A DNA stretch of 64,000 nucleotides from NCBI RefSeq assembly GCF_900096995.1, contig NZ_OANT01000003.1, positions 248,001 through 312,000 of the forward strand, in the 5' to 3' direction. Below, piece after piece: positions 35,756-48,078 of the stretch (the first letter of the stretch is position 1; every line of letters starts with the position of its first letter). The position numbers were made by a program, and so were the translations under genes. Under the pieces are notes generated by a model, which made no database searches, was not told the DNA's origin, and saw only the letters and a list, made by a program, of their open reading frames with translations. The stretch is from Acinetobacter puyangensis. Its GTDB lineage: Bacteria; Pseudomonadota; Gammaproteobacteria; Pseudomonadales; Moraxellaceae.

Positions 35756-37915
35756 ATGAAAAAGATGAGCATATTTGAAAAAATGGGGTTGATGATGAAT
35801 AGGGGTTTCACGATGAAAAATTTTGTCATGACGGCGGTTGCGATGGCCGTTGTACAAAGTGTAAGTGCTCAGGTGGGTATTACGCAGGTGATACCTTTGC
35901 AACTAGGGAATCAGGGTACCGAGTTACAAGTCGTGTTTGACGGATTACCCGTACAACCAAAAGCCTATCAGTTGGAAGGACCTACACGCTTAATTTTAGA
36001 TTTTGAAGGTGCAAATAATAAACTCACCAATAATGATATTATCGTTAATAGTGCGGAAATTTCCAATATTGATGCACAGGTGGATAATGAACGTTCCAGA
36101 TTAACCATTCATTTAAAACAACATGGCGCATTTACCACCCGTACCGAAGGCAATAGCTTTATTCTTAAAGTGTCTCCTGAATTGGAAACTCCGGTTGCTG
36201 TGCCATCTAATATTATTTCCCAGCCAATCACTACAAAAGCCAATGGTTTATCCAATATTGGTTTTGAACGAGGGGCACAAGGCGAAGGTTTAGTCAATAT
36301 TCAGTTACTGAGTTCAAGTACTCCGGTTGATGTACAGCAACAAGGCAGTAAAGTTGTTATTCGATTATTAGGTTCTAAAGTCCCGACGAATCTTGCCAGA
36401 CGTTTAAATGTCAATGATTTTGCTACCCCTGTTTCTTCGATTGATGCCTATAATGAAGGTAGCAATGGCGTGATAGTGATTCAGCCTACAGGTAGCTATG
36501 AATATATGGCTTATCAGGCAGAAGATAAACTCACCATTAGTGTAAAACGTCCTGTCGAAAATAATGCTGCTGTTAAACGTAATGCCCAAAATTATAGTGG
36601 TAAAAAGATCTCTCTGGATTTTCAAGATATTGAAGTACGACGTGTTTTGCAGTTGCTGGCAGATTTTACCGATGTCAATTTAGTGGCTGCCGATTCGGTA
36701 CAGGGACAGATTACCATTCGGTTAAAAGAAGTGCCTTGGGACCAGGCGCTTGATATTATTTTAAAAAGCAAGAACCTGGATAAACGTCGCAATGGCAACG
36801 TGATCTGGATTGCACCGGTTTCCGAGCTCATTAAGGCAGAAGAAGATGAGGCCAAGGCTCAAGCACAAAGCGTTAAACTAGCACCGATTCAAACCGATTA
36901 CATACAGTTGAATTATGCCAAAGTCGCTGATATCGAAAAGTTGATTACTACCCGTAATCGGTCATCTACAAATTCGGGGGGTACAAGTGCCTCAACCAAT
37001 AGTGATGAGTTAACCGGTAGTTTGTTAAGTCCCCGCGGATCTATCTCCAGTGATATCCGTACTAACACCTTAATTGTTAACGATACGGCACAAAAAATTG
37101 ATGAAATCCGTAAGATGATTAATCTGATTGATATCCCGGTTAAACAGGTGATGATTGAAGCAAGGGTAGTCCGAGCAACAAATACTTTTAGTAAAGATCT
37201 TGGAGTGAAGTGGGGTGTTGCTTCAAAAAATAGTAATTTCCTAGTGGCTGGTAGTCGATCTTCATTAAGTACATTGTCTAATTCTGATACCACTCAATAT
37301 TCTGATTTATCTGATAATGTGAGTGTCGATCTGGGAGTTAGTAATGCATCAGGACAAATTTCATTTGGATTAATCAACTTCTCAAATTTTATGCTAGATT
37401 TGGAGTTATCGGCATCTGAAGCTGAAGGTTTAACAGAAATCGTTTCTACTCCAAAAGTTTTAACCGCAGATAAACAAAAAGCATTAATTAAATCAGGGGT
37501 TCAGATTCCATATCAAACGACAAGTGGTACGACTTCTGGTACAACGACGTCTACAGAGTTTAAAGATGCTGTATTGCAGTTAGAAGTTACTCCCAGCATT
37601 ACCCCTGATGGTAAAGTGAATATGCAACTTAATATTGCCAAAGATGCTTTGGATAGTTATGCGCAAAATGGTGAGGCGATTATTTCAACCAATCAGATTA
37701 CGACTAATGTATTAATTGATGATGGTGAGACAGTAGTATTAGGTGGTGTTTTTGAAAGCACAAAAGGTGATGCTGTCACAAAAATTCCACTCCTAGGTGA
37801 TTTGCCCTATGTTGGTCGTTTATTTCGAAAAACTGAAAAGCAAGACGATAAAAATGAACTGCTTATTTTTGTCACACCTCGCATTGTAAATGACAATACT
37901 TCAACAAATCGTTAA
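35756..37915 (+). CDS. pilQ: PilQ secretin
   Basis: 719-aa outer-membrane secretin, the exit pore of type IV pili and part of the DNA-uptake path. Signal-like KNFVMTAVAMAVVQSVSA, two AMIN-type regions (about 45-270), an STN/secretin N domain (DFQDIEVRRVLQLLADF), and the secretin core (QVMIEARVV, LTADKQKALIKSGVQIPY, NVLIDDGETVVLGGVFE, IPLLGDLPYVGRLFR, LLIFVTPRIV). AGGAAG before 35756 supports that ATG; starts at 35792 or 35813 would shorten the n-region. Followed closely by aroK. Confidence 0.94.
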   Translation: MKKMSIFEKMGLMMNRGFTMKNFVMTAVAMAVVQSVSAQVGITQVIPLQLGNQGTELQVVFDGLPVQPKAYQLEGPTRLILDFEGANNKLTNNDIIVNSAEISNIDAQVDNERSRLTIHLKQHGAFTTRTEGNSFILKVSPELETPVAVPSNIISQPITTKANGLSNIGFERGAQGEGLVNIQLLSSSTPVDVQQQGSKVVIRLLGSKVPTNLARRLNVNDFATPVSSIDAYNEGSNGVIVIQPTGSYEYMAYQAEDKLTISVKRPVENNAAVKRNAQNYSGKKISLDFQDIEVRRVLQLLADFTDVNLVAADSVQGQITIRLKEVPWDQALDIILKSKNLDKRRNGNVIWIAPVSELIKAEEDEAKAQAQSVKLAPIQTDYIQLNYAKVADIEKLITTRNRSSTNSGGTSASTNSDELTGSLLSPRGSISSDIRTNTLIVNDTAQKIDEIRKMINLIDIPVKQVMIEARVVRATNTFSKDLGVKWGVASKNSNFLVAGSRSSLSTLSNSDTTQYSDLSDNVSVDLGVSNASGQISFGLINFSNFMLDLELSASEAEGLTEIVSTPKVLTADKQKALIKSGVQIPYQTTSGTTSGTTTSTEFKDAVLQLEVTPSITPDGKVNMQLNIAKDALDSYAQNGEAIISTNQITTNVLIDDGETVVLGGVFESTKGDAVTKIPLLGDLPYVGRLFRKTEKQDDKNELLIFVTPRIVNDNTSTNR

Positions 37916-37954
37916 TATAGAGGCAATGAAAAAATTTGTTGGCATAGGTGGCAC

Positions 37955-38509
37955 TTGATTAGCCATAATCATCACCTGGATCTACCAAATATTTATTTGG
38001 TGGGTCCAATGGGTGCAGGTAAAACAACTGTAGGGCGATATCTGGCAGAATTACTCAATCGTCAATTTATCGATAGTGATCACGAAATTGAATCACGTAC
38101 AGGTGCAAGCATTCCCTGGATTTTTGAAAAGGAAGGGGAGGTGGGTTTTCGTATTCGAGAAAAAGCGATTATTCATGACCTCACCAATTTGGAAAATATT
38201 GTGCTTGCCACCGGCGGCGGCGCAGTTACACAACATGAAAACCGACAAAATCTTCATCATCGTGGTGTCGTGGTGTATCTTTATACCCCTGTCGAAATTC
38301 AATTGATGCGAACCAGTCGTGATCGTAACCGACCTTTACTGCAAGTGGAAAATCCAGAAAAGAAATTACGCGATTTACTGGAGATTCGGGATCCGCTTTA
38401 TCGTGATGTTGCGCATTTTATTGTGGAAACCAATCACGGTTCTGCTCGTGATCTGGCACAAAAAATACTACAATTGATTCGTGAAAAACCGATAACATCA
38501 AACTTATGA
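37955..38509 (+). CDS. aroK: shikimate kinase
   Basis: 184-aa kinase of the shikimate pathway (shikimate to shikimate-3-phosphate). P-loop GPMGAGKTT, shikimate-site SDHEIE and GGGAV are present. The start is TTG: no in-frame ATG or GTG lies between the upstream stop and the P-loop, and AGGTGG lies just before it. The aroB start overlaps the stop by 4 nt, so aroK-aroB are coupled and probably read from the pil operon as well. Confidence 0.93.
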   Translation: MISHNHHLDLPNIYLVGPMGAGKTTVGRYLAELLNRQFIDSDHEIESRTGASIPWIFEKEGEVGFRIREKAIIHDLTNLENIVLATGGGAVTQHENRQNLHHRGVVVYLYTPVEIQLMRTSRDRNRPLLQVENPEKKLRDLLEIRDPLYRDVAHFIVETNHGSARDLAQKILQLIREKPITSNL

Positions 38510-39606
38510 ATACTACTGCTATGCAAACTTTATATGTCGAATTGGGCAAACGCCGTTACCCGATTTTTATTGGTCAGTCCCTAGATAGTGCAGATCTCTT
38601 AGCCCCTTATATTTCTGGGCAACAGGTGATGATTGTTACAAATACCACAGTTGCGGCATTGTATTTGTCCTATTATCAGGCCCAGTTTGAGAAATTAGGC
38701 AAAAAAATAGCAGTTTGTATTTTGCCAGATGGTGAAAAATATAAAAATTTTGAGCATTTACATTTAATTTTTGATGCGTTGTTAGAGGCTGGTTTTAATC
38801 GTGACTGCACTGTGGTTGCACTGGGTGGTGGTGTAATCGGTGATATGGCGGGTTATGCCGCGGCATCGTTCCAGCGGGGTGTAAACTTTATTCAGATCCC
38901 AACCACTTTATTGTCGCAAGTCGATTCGAGCGTTGGTGGTAAAACCGGTATCAATCATCCATTAGGCAAAAACATGATTGGTGCGTTTAAGCAACCGGAA
39001 GCTGTGCTTGCAGATATGCGTGTATTGGAGACTTTGCCAGAACGTGAACTATCTGCGGGTATGGCAGAAGTGATTAAATACGCATTGTTATGCGATGCTG
39101 ATTTTTTGCTCTGGTTGGAACAAAATATGCCGGCTCTCATGCAACGTGATCCAGCATTACTCGCTGAGGCGGTATATCGCTGCTGTGCGCATAAAGCCAG
39201 AATAGTTGCCAACGATGAAACTGAGAAAGGTGAGCGTGCTTTACTTAATCTTGGGCATACTTTTGGCCATGCGATAGAATCTTATCTGGGCTATGGTGTC
39301 TGGTTACATGGCGAAGCTGTCGCAACTGGTATGGTCATGGCGGCAACACTGTCTGAACAATTGGGCTGGTTAAATCATCAGGATGTACTTCGGGTAAAAA
39401 ATATTTTAGTACAGGCGAAATTACCAGTAATCTGTCCATATATTCCTGTTGAGCAGTTTTTGGGTTATATGGCGCACGATAAAAAAGTTTTGAATGGTCA
39501 ATTGCGTTTGATTCTATTAAAAAATCTGGGTCAGGCAGTGATTCATAATGAATTTGCACAGGATACCTTGATAAAATCCATTACTTTCAATCAGCTTCCC
39601 GCATAA
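38506..39606 (+). CDS. aroB: 3-dehydroquinate synthase
   Basis: 366-aa NAD- and metal-dependent enzyme making 3-dehydroquinate from DAHP. Signature parts: [68 protein letters not shown] and HGEAVATGM. The ATG at 38506 overlaps aroK; 38521 (MQTLYVELG) is an alternative. The next gene starts 19 nt later. Confidence 0.95.
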   Translation: MNTTAMQTLYVELGKRRYPIFIGQSLDSADLLAPYISGQQVMIVTNTTVAALYLSYYQAQFEKLGKKIAVCILPDGEKYKNFEHLHLIFDALLEAGFNRDCTVVALGGGVIGDMAGYAAASFQRGVNFIQIPTTLLSQVDSSVGGKTGINHPLGKNMIGAFKQPEAVLADMRVLETLPERELSAGMAEVIKYALLCDADFLLWLEQNMPALMQRDPALLAEAVYRCCAHKARIVANDETEKGERALLNLGHTFGHAIESYLGYGVWLHGEAVATGMVMAATLSEQLGWLNHQDVLRVKNILVQAKLPVICPYIPVEQFLGYMAHDKKVLNGQLRLILLKNLGQAVIHNEFAQDTLIKSITFNQLPA

Positions 39607-39625
39607 ATTTTAGATAGAGGTCTAA

Positions 39626-40495
39626 ATGCTTACACCTAAACAAACATGGCAACTCATCAAAAACTCGACATGGATTGCTTTGGGTGTGGGATGTTTTGTG
39701 GTTGCATTTATCATCTGGATTTTACAGTTTAAAATTTCAGCCGTAGAAGAAGTCGTACCAGTTGAAGAAGAAGCACAGCAGTCATTGCGTCCGGTTCAGG
39801 CTGAAAAAGTTTCATTTAGTCAAGCCCTTGGTGGTTTTGCGACAGAAGTGCCTGCGATTGATTTGTCAAAGCGAACAGTGCTTCAAGGTAATCATGAACC
39901 TGAATTTCGGGGTGCCAAGTTTGTCAGTGAACAGAATAAACGCTGGACACTACAAATTATGAAAGTCACTGAGGAAGATATTATTCGCTCATATCTAGCC
40001 AAACGTGACGATCGTAAAAACTTTAATTATTTGCGTTTGAGTGACGGTAAAAATCCTGAACAATTTGTATTAATCTATGGCTTATATCAGAATGTGCAAC
40101 AGGCCATGGAAGCCTCGCAGAAAATTGATTTTGAATTACCTGATAGCATAAAAATTCTGCCTGAAAAGATTTCGGTATATTCCGCTTTGGTCAATGATTT
40201 GGGCAGTGATGAGTTATCTTCGGGTGTTGCACTGCGATCTGTGGTATTACGTAAAGCCGCTTTACCGAAAATGGTGGACTTGTCGATTAAGTCATCTGAA
40301 GGGAATGTACCAAATCTAGCAGGTACGACCACGACGATTCAACGTAAAGATGAACGTGGTGAAATAAAAAGTACGCATGTTGAAAATTCATCAGTCGCAC
40401 CAAAAAGTGAGGAAATGAAGCCAAATTCTGAGCAAAAAACTGCCCCTGCTGCAAAACCAACACAAACTGAACCACAAGTAATCGATCCATTTTAA
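39626..40495 (+). CDS. single-span membrane protein with SPOR-like domain
   Basis: 289 aa. One transmembrane helix near the N-terminus (WIALGVGCFVVAFIIWIL), then an acidic linker and a domain at about 107-190 whose order of strands and helices resembles an SPOR (peptidoglycan-binding) domain (RWTLQIMKVTEEDIIRSYLAKR, FVLIYGLYQNVQQAMEASQKI). The C-terminal 90 residues are Lys/Glu/Pro-rich and look disordered. In many gammaproteobacteria damX, an SPOR division protein, sits right after aroB, so this may be its positional counterpart, but the similarity is weak and the fold assignment is inference. Confidence 0.6.
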   Translation: MLTPKQTWQLIKNSTWIALGVGCFVVAFIIWILQFKISAVEEVVPVEEEAQQSLRPVQAEKVSFSQALGGFATEVPAIDLSKRTVLQGNHEPEFRGAKFVSEQNKRWTLQIMKVTEEDIIRSYLAKRDDRKNFNYLRLSDGKNPEQFVLIYGLYQNVQQAMEASQKIDFELPDSIKILPEKISVYSALVNDLGSDELSSGVALRSVVLRKAALPKMVDLSIKSSEGNVPNLAGTTTTIQRKDERGEIKSTHVENSSVAPKSEEMKPNSEQKTAPAAKPTQTEPQVIDPF

Positions 40496-40499
40496 TAAT

Positions 40500-40516
40500 T
40501 GCACCAAAAAAGAGCA
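40500..40516. promoter_or_regulatory. NtrC-like site 1 upstream of gltB
   Basis: TGCACC-N5-AGAGCA fits the 17-bp NtrC consensus TGCACCNNNNNGGTGCA perfectly in the left half and 4/6 in the right half. Its centre lies about 155 bp upstream of the predicted start. Confidence 0.5.
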
Positions 40517-40538
40517 AATTTAATCGTAAATTTATCAC

Positions 40539-40555
40539 TGCATTGTGTTGGTGCA
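40539..40555. promoter_or_regulatory. NtrC-like site 2 upstream of gltB
   Basis: TGCATT-N5-GGTGCA has a perfect right half and 4/6 in the left half. Its centre lies about 116 bp upstream of the predicted start and 39 bp from site 1; the outer halves also form a 13-bp inverted repeat (40494-40506 / 40549-40561). Confidence 0.5.
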
Positions 40556-40637
40556 ATTATTGTGGCAAATGTGGTGCGAAACGATTTTGGCTTATAAAAA
40601 TAATGTTAGAAATCAATTGAGTGTAACTTGACATTAA

Positions 40638-40654
40638 TGGCATGTTTTTTGCTT
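40638..40654 (+). promoter_or_regulatory. sigma-54 promoter of gltBD
   Basis: TGGCAT-GTTTT-TTGCTT: GG at 639-640 and GC at 651-652 are separated by exactly 10 nt, matching the -24/-12 consensus. Predicted start near 40663. Confidence 0.6.
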
Positions 40655-40903
40655 TTAGGAGGAAGTTTAATAGACTTAATTTCTTTATTTTGCATGAAAT
40701 TTGCATTAAAAAAGTAAAATGTGGTCGAAAATGTACAAATTTAGTGCATTTTTTAATCAAATAAACAGTGTGTGTAGTTTACTGTTTGGGGTTAAACTAC
40801 CTCTACAATCACAGTTTTGTTTGATGACCATCATTTAAAGTCTGTGCTTTGCTTGATTTAATTTGACTGTTAAAAAGTCATCATTGGAATAGAAGGGTAC
40901 GCT

Positions 40904-43900
40904 ATGCACATGCCATCGCTCAATACTGTAGCTCCCACTGAACAGCCAAATCAGGGTTTGTATCAGCCGCATGAATTTAAAGACAACTGTGGTTTTGGTT
41001 TGATTGCACATATGCAAGGGACACAAAGTCATCATTTGGTCAAAACAGCCATTCATAGTTTGAGCTGTATGACGCACCGTGGTGGTATTGCAGCAGATGG
41101 AAAGACAGGCGATGGTTGTGGTCTGTTATTGGCGATGCCAAAACAGTTCTTTCGTGCAGAGGCAGAAAAATTAAATGTGACTTTAACCGATATTTTTGCT
41201 GTCGGTACGGTATTTTTAAATCTTGATCCTGCACTTGCCGAAAATGCCAAAACAATTTTAAATAAAGAAGTTGAGGCGGAAGGCTTAACTGTTGCAACAT
41301 GGCGTAAAGTACCGATTAATGTTGATATTCTAGGTGAAATCGCCTTACGTTCTTTGCCTGCATTTGAACAGATTTTAGTAAACTGTCCAGAAGGCACAAC
41401 TGAGGTTGAATTTAACCGTAAGCTATTTCTGGCACGCCGCCGTGCAGAGCAGCAGTTGCAAAATGACCCATTATTTTATGTAACGACTTTGACTTCTACC
41501 GTCATTAGCTATAAAGGCTTGATGATGCCGGAAGCAATTGACGATTTTTATACCGATCTGGCAGATGAGCGTCTTGAATCGCATATCGTGGTTTTCCACC
41601 AACGCTTCTCTACCAATACCTTACCTCGTTGGCCGCTGGCACAACCTTTCCGCTATTTGGCACACAATGGTGAGATTAACACCATTACTGCAAACCGTAA
41701 CTGGTCTGTGGCACGTACACCTAAATTTGAAAATCCATTGCTGCCAGGTTTGTTGGATATTAAACCGTTGGTGAACCGTACAGGTTCCGATTCTTCCAGT
41801 CTGGATAATATGCTGGAAATTCTGGTCGGTGGTGGAATGGATCTGTTCCGTGCCTTGCGTATGCTGGTACCGCCTGCTTGGCAGAATGTGGAAACACTGG
41901 ATGCAGACTTACGTGCATTCTATGAATTTAACTCCAAACATATGGAGGCTTGGGACGGTCCTGCCGGCTTGGTGGTACAAAATGGTCGTCATGCCATCTG
42001 TATGCTGGATCGTAACGGCTTACGTCCTGCACGTTGGGTAATTACCAAAAATGGTTATATCACTCTTGCCTCTGAAATTGGTGTATGGGGTTATGAACCA
42101 GAAGACGTGGTGTCTAAAGGTCGTGTCGGTCCGGGACAAATCTTGGTTATCGATACTTACACTGGTAAATTATTAGACACCAAAGATGTCAGTAACCATC
42201 TGAAAAAAATGCGTCCTTATCGTGAGTGGTTGCGTGATCGTTCAGTCAAGCTTCAGGCAGATATGCAACTGGAAGAAAATCTGGCTGAAAAAGGTCTGAC
42301 TGGTGATGCGTTAAAAGCTGCACAAAAAATGTTTATGGTGACATTTGAAGAGCGTGATCAAATGTTACGTCCAATTGCAGAAAGCGGACAGGAAGCGGTT
42401 GGTTCGATGGGTGATGATACGCCAATGGCAGTATTGTCTCGTCAGGTACGTCATGTGTCTGACTATTTCCGTCAGCAGTTTGCACAGGTGACAAACCCGC
42501 CAATTGATCCATTGCGTGAATCTATTGTGATGTCACTGGAAACCTGTTTTGGTCGTGAGCAGAATGTGTTTGAGCAAGGACCGGATCATGCAGAACGTCT
42601 GATCATTTCCAGTCCGGTGCTCTCTAATTCAAAAATGTATCAAATTCGTCATGTCGAGCGTAAAGGCTACGAGAATGCAGAAATTGATCTGAATTATCCG
42701 CAAGCAGAAGGTCTGGAAGCCGCGGTTCAGCGTATTTGTGAAGAATCTGCGCAGGCAATTCGTGATGGCAAAACCCTGCTTATTCTTTCTGATAAGAATA
42801 TTCGTGAAGGCTATTTGCCAGCCAATGCACTCATGGTCACAGGCGCAGTACACCATCATTTAATTGATGTCGGTCTGCGTACCGATGCCAATATTATTGT
42901 AGAAACTGGTATTGCGCGTGATCCGCATCAATTTGCCGTATTACTTGGCTTTGGTGCAACAGCGATCTATCCATATCTGGCTTATGATGTGATTAATGAT
43001 CTGGTTGCCAAAGGCGAATTGCTGGGTGATCCGATTCATGCTCAGGCCAACTTCCGTAAAGGGATTGATAAAGGCTTATTAAAAGTTTTATCAAAAATGG
43101 GTATTTCTACCGTTGCATCTTATCGTGGTGGACAGTTATTTGAAGCCGTTGGTTTATCTAAAGCGGTTGTGGACAAATGTTTTATTGGTGTACCAAGTCG
43201 TATTGAGGGTGCAACCTTTGAAGATCTGGAAAATGATCAGAAAAAATTGGCCGAACTGGCGTGGAAAGCACGTAAGCCAATTGATCAAGGTGGTATGCTG
43301 AAATTTGTCTTTGGCAAGGAATATCATGCGTTTAATCCAGATGTGATCAATACTTTGCATAAGGCGGTTCGCTCTGGCAAATATGAAGATTTTAAAGCAT
43401 ATGCCGAATTGGTGAATCACCGTCCGGTGGCAACCATCCGTGATTTGTTAACGCTTAAAACCGACAATTCTATTGATATTAGTCAGGTGGAAGCGGTTGA
43501 AGATATTTTACCACGCTTTGACTCTGCCGGTATGTCATTGGGTGCATTGTCACCAGAAGCGCATGAGTCGATTGCGATTGCCATGAATACCATTGGTGGT
43601 CGTTCAAATTCCGGTGAGGGCGGTGAAGATCCTGCACGTTACGGCACCATTCGTAACTCCAAAATCAAGCAGATTGCATCGGGTCGTTTTGGGGTGACAC
43701 CAGCCTACCTGACTTCTGCGGAAGTGTTACAGATCAAAGTGGCACAAGGGGCGAAACCGGGCGAAGGTGGTCAGTTACCGGGTGGTAAGGTCAATAGTCT
43801 GATTGCACGTTTACGCTATTCTGTACCGGGCGTGACTCTGATTTCTCCACCACCACACCATGATATTTATTCGATTGAAGATTTATCACAATTGATTTTT

Positions 43901-45394
43901 GACTTAAAACAGGTCAATCCAAAAGCCATGGTGTCGGTAAAACTGGTGTCTGAACCGGGTGTAGGAACCATTGCTGCCGGTGTTGCCAAAGCCTATGCCG
44001 ATTTTATTACGATCTCTGGTTACGATGGTGGTACTGCGGCATCGCCATTGTCTTCCATTCATCATGCTGGTTCACCATGGGAATTGGGTCTGTCAGAAGC
44101 GCATCAGGCACTACGTGTCAATGACCTGCGTGGTAAAGTTCGGGTGCAAACCGATGGTGGCTTAAAAACCGGTCTGGATGTAGTAAAAGCAGCGATTTTG
44201 GGTGCAGAAAGTTTTGGTTTTGGTTCCACACCAATGATTGCACTGGGTTGTAAATACCTGCGGATCTGTCATTTAAATAACTGTGCAACCGGTGTGGCAA
44301 CACAGCAAGACCATTTGCGTCATGAACACTATATTGGCGAGCCGGAAATGCTGATCAATTTCTTCCGCTTTATTGCCGAAGAAACTCGTGAATGGCTGGC
44401 TGCGCTAGGTGTTGCATCACTCAAGGATTTGATTGGTCGTGTTGATCTACTTGATGTTTTACCAGGTGAAACTTCAAAACAGGCGCATCTGAATTTATTG
44501 CCATTGTTGCAATCGCATCCTTCGGCAGAAGGCAAAGCACAATACTGTCAGGTACAAGGCAACGAACCACACGACAAAGGTTTACTTGCTGAACGTATGG
44601 TGCGCGATATGTTACCTGCCATTGAAAATGGTACAAGTGGCGAGTTCTATTATCGAGTCGGTAACTGTGATCGTTCGATTGGTGCCCGTTTATCCGGTGA
44701 AATTGCCCGTCGTTATGGCAATTTGAGTATGGAAAGTGCACCTGTCACCTTGAAACTTGAGGGGACTGCTGGTCAGTCACTGGGTGTTTGGAACGCAGGC
44801 GGTTTACATATCAAACTCGAAGGTGATGCCAACGATTATGTCGGTAAAGGTATGGCAGGTGGTCGTATTTCGATCTTCCCACCAAAAGGTTCACCATTCC
44901 AGACCCAAAATACAGCGATTATTGGTAATACCTGTATGTATGGCGCAACTGGCGGTAAGTTGTTTGCGGCAGGTACAGCAGGCGAGCGTTTTGCGGTACG
45001 TAATTCCGGTGCATTCGCTGTGATTGAAGGTGCAGGCGACCACTGCTGTGAATATATGACCGGTGGTATTGTGACTGTACTGGGTAAAGTTGGTCATAAC
45101 TTTGGTGCAGGCATGACCGGTGGTTTCGCCTATGTTCTGGACTTGGACAATGACTTCGTCGATTATTATAATCACGAACTGATTGATTTAACCCGTATTT
45201 CAACCGAGTCAATGGAAGAACATCAGCAATTCTTGATGAAAATTCTGGATGAGCACATCAAGGAAACAGGTAGTGCATGGGCCTACAAAATCCGTAACGA
45301 GTTTGATTATTACAGCCGTAAATTCTGGTTAGTCAAACCAAAAGCTGCAAACTTACTGACTTTGCTTAAAACCACTCAAGCTGATCCACAATAA
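40904..45394 (+). CDS. gltB: glutamate synthase large subunit
   Basis: 1496-aa NADPH-glutamate synthase alpha chain, which moves the glutamine amide to 2-oxoglutarate. The class II amidotransferase nucleophile is C29 ([14 protein letters not shown]), so a 28-residue propeptide is expected to be removed. The C-terminal synthase domain shows the 3Fe-4S site [19 protein letters not shown], the FMN-domain [22 protein letters not shown], and the glutamate-synthase beta-helix tail rich in Gly. It pairs with gltD 66 nt downstream. Regulation is likely by nitrogen state through the upstream NtrC/sigma-54 elements. Confidence 0.97.
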   Translation: MHMPSLNTVAPTEQPNQGLYQPHEFKDNCGFGLIAHMQGTQSHHLVKTAIHSLSCMTHRGGIAADGKTGDGCGLLLAMPKQFFRAEAEKLNVTLTDIFAVGTVFLNLDPALAENAKTILNKEVEAEGLTVATWRKVPINVDILGEIALRSLPAFEQILVNCPEGTTEVEFNRKLFLARRRAEQQLQNDPLFYVTTLTSTVISYKGLMMPEAIDDFYTDLADERLESHIVVFHQRFSTNTLPRWPLAQPFRYLAHNGEINTITANRNWSVARTPKFENPLLPGLLDIKPLVNRTGSDSSSLDNMLEILVGGGMDLFRALRMLVPPAWQNVETLDADLRAFYEFNSKHMEAWDGPAGLVVQNGRHAICMLDRNGLRPARWVITKNGYITLASEIGVWGYEPEDVVSKGRVGPGQILVIDTYTGKLLDTKDVSNHLKKMRPYREWLRDRSVKLQADMQLEENLAEKGLTGDALKAAQKMFMVTFEERDQMLRPIAESGQEAVGSMGDDTPMAVLSRQVRHVSDYFRQQFAQVTNPPIDPLRESIVMSLETCFGREQNVFEQGPDHAERLIISSPVLSNSKMYQIRHVERKGYENAEIDLNYPQAEGLEAAVQRICEESAQAIRDGKTLLILSDKNIREGYLPANALMVTGAVHHHLIDVGLRTDANIIVETGIARDPHQFAVLLGFGATAIYPYLAYDVINDLVAKGELLGDPIHAQANFRKGIDKGLLKVLSKMGISTVASYRGGQLFEAVGLSKAVVDKCFIGVPSRIEGATFEDLENDQKKLAELAWKARKPIDQGGMLKFVFGKEYHAFNPDVINTLHKAVRSGKYEDFKAYAELVNHRPVATIRDLLTLKTDNSIDISQVEAVEDILPRFDSAGMSLGALSPEAHESIAIAMNTIGGRSNSGEGGEDPARYGTIRNSKIKQIASGRFGVTPAYLTSAEVLQIKVAQGAKPGEGGQLPGGKVNSLIARLRYSVPGVTLISPPPHHDIYSIEDLSQLIFDLKQVNPKAMVSVKLVSEPGVGTIAAGVAKAYADFITISGYDGGTAASPLSSIHHAGSPWELGLSEAHQALRVNDLRGKVRVQTDGGLKTGLDVVKAAILGAESFGFGSTPMIALGCKYLRICHLNNCATGVATQQDHLRHEHYIGEPEMLINFFRFIAEETREWLAALGVASLKDLIGRVDLLDVLPGETSKQAHLNLLPLLQSHPSAEGKAQYCQVQGNEPHDKGLLAERMVRDMLPAIENGTSGEFYYRVGNCDRSIGARLSGEIARRYGNLSMESAPVTLKLEGTAGQSLGVWNAGGLHIKLEGDANDYVGKGMAGGRISIFPPKGSPFQTQNTAIIGNTCMYGATGGKLFAAGTAGERFAVRNSGAFAVIEGAGDHCCEYMTGGIVTVLGKVGHNFGAGMTGGFAYVLDLDNDFVDYYNHELIDLTRISTESMEEHQQFLMKILDEHIKETGSAWAYKIRNEFDYYSRKFWLVKPKAANLLTLLKTTQADPQ

Positions 45395-46882
<1,488 letters not shown>

Positions 46883-46904
46883 ACTGAAATTTAATTGATC
46901 GTGT

Positions 46905-46940
46905 AAAGCCCATAGTTTTAGAATTATGGGCTTTTTTATT
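46905..46940 (+). terminator. gltBD terminator
   Basis: Perfect 10-bp stem AAAGCCCATA / TATGGGCTTT, followed by a T run, 23 nt after the gltD stop. Confidence 0.9.
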
Positions 46941-47067
46941 GGTTTTGAAATAAAGCATTATTTTTTTCAGTTGAGCGTTTTTGCCAATATGTGCATATTT
47001 CCGCCATGGTTTGTGGGTGCGCAATCGTCAATAATCATGAATGAGCTTTCATGATGAGATATAAACC

Positions 47068-47931
47068 ATGGCTTTTGCAGTAGCGGCAACAGAAAAAACT
47101 TATTTAAATCGCCCGAAAGCATTCGGTATCACGGTACGTCGACCACAGTTTAATCCGCAGGCGATTAAGCGACATTATTTTGCCAACTCCCCAGTGATGT
47201 CACATATGTTGACCGCACTATCTTCTACCTTTCCAATTGGTGAACAATTTTTTGTACATAGCGTGCGTAATGTGCGAAATCGTGTTGATGACGAAAAATT
47301 GCAGTCAGACATTGCTGCTTTTATTGGCCAAGAAGCCATGCATTCCAAAGCTCATGCTGAATTTAATGCCTCATGGCGCCAAGATGATTACCAACTGGAT
47401 CGTTTTCAAGCATGGCTTGCCAGACAAGATCAGAAAGTGCGTGAATTGCCGTATAGTGTTCAGCTTGCAGTGACCTGTGCGTACGAACATTTTACTGCTT
47501 TGCTGGGTGGTTATATTTTAAAACATCCGGAAGTTCTACAAACGCTTGATGATGATGCAATCAAGTTATGGGTGTGGCATGCCATTGAGGAAATAGAACA
47601 TCGGGCAGTAGCTTACAATACCTATCAGGCGGTTTATAGCAATCATAAATTACGTAAAAGCGTGATGCGTACTGTCACCACAGGCTTTGCCAGTTTGACA
47701 TTTTATGCGACTTTCCGTTTATTTATGCAGGATAGAAAAGATAGTTTAACTAAAATTGGCGGTAATGTGTTTGGCCTGTATTTGTTGGCGAAAATGTTTA
47801 TACAATTATTGCCGGAATATCTGGCTTACTATAAAGATGATTTTAACCCTGCCGAAATTGACTACAGTCGGGAAGTGGAATATTGGAAAAATAAACTGGC
47901 AAATGACTATCAAATGGCAGGTTTTGCTTAA
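47068..47931 (+). CDS. putative metal-dependent hydrolase (PF10118-like)
   Basis: 287-aa protein resembling the 'predicted metal-dependent hydrolase' family. It has two diiron-like motifs on separate helices, GQEAMHSKAHAEF (E-x3-H pattern) and HAIEEIEHRAVAYN (EExEH), the arrangement of ferritin-like diiron proteins, plus YEHFTALLGGYIL between them. The C-terminal third has a hydrophobic stretch that may contact membranes. The substrate is unknown; a diiron oxygenase-like activity is inference. Single gene. Confidence 0.78.
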   Translation: MAFAVAATEKTYLNRPKAFGITVRRPQFNPQAIKRHYFANSPVMSHMLTALSSTFPIGEQFFVHSVRNVRNRVDDEKLQSDIAAFIGQEAMHSKAHAEFNASWRQDDYQLDRFQAWLARQDQKVRELPYSVQLAVTCAYEHFTALLGGYILKHPEVLQTLDDDAIKLWVWHAIEEIEHRAVAYNTYQAVYSNHKLRKSVMRTVTTGFASLTFYATFRLFMQDRKDSLTKIGGNVFGLYLLAKMFIQLLPEYLAYYKDDFNPAEIDYSREVEYWKNKLANDYQMAGFA

Positions 47932-47950
47932 AAAGACAAATTGATATTCA

Positions 47951-47993
47951 AAAAAATGCGTCGCTTTAATACACAAGAGCAACGCAATTTTTT
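47951..47993 (+). terminator. terminator after the putative diiron hydrolase
   Basis: TGCGTCGCT / AGCAACGCA stem with one mismatch, flanked by an A run and a T6 tract. Confidence 0.65.
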
Positions 47994-48078
47994 ATACAAA
48001 AATACATAAAATCATGATAATAATTGCGTAGAATGTAAATCAATACAATAGGCTAAATGCTATATTTGGGTGAATAGA

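Larger units (their letters stand above)
40496..40903 (+). promoter_or_regulatory. gltBD control region
   Basis: 408 bp without a credible gene. It carries two NtrC-like sites, a sigma-54 -24/-12 element and a leader of about 240 nt with only a trivial 7-codon ORF. AAGGG ends 6 nt before the gltB ATG. Confidence 0.6.

Noticed and set aside
36913-37293. 126-codon minus-strand ORF within pilQ
   Set aside because: Shadow of the secretin gene.
40494-40561. 13-bp inverted repeat as terminator of the pil-aro transcript
   Set aside because: 42-nt loop and no U tract; the halves contain TGCACC and GGTGCA and are better explained as NtrC-like sites.
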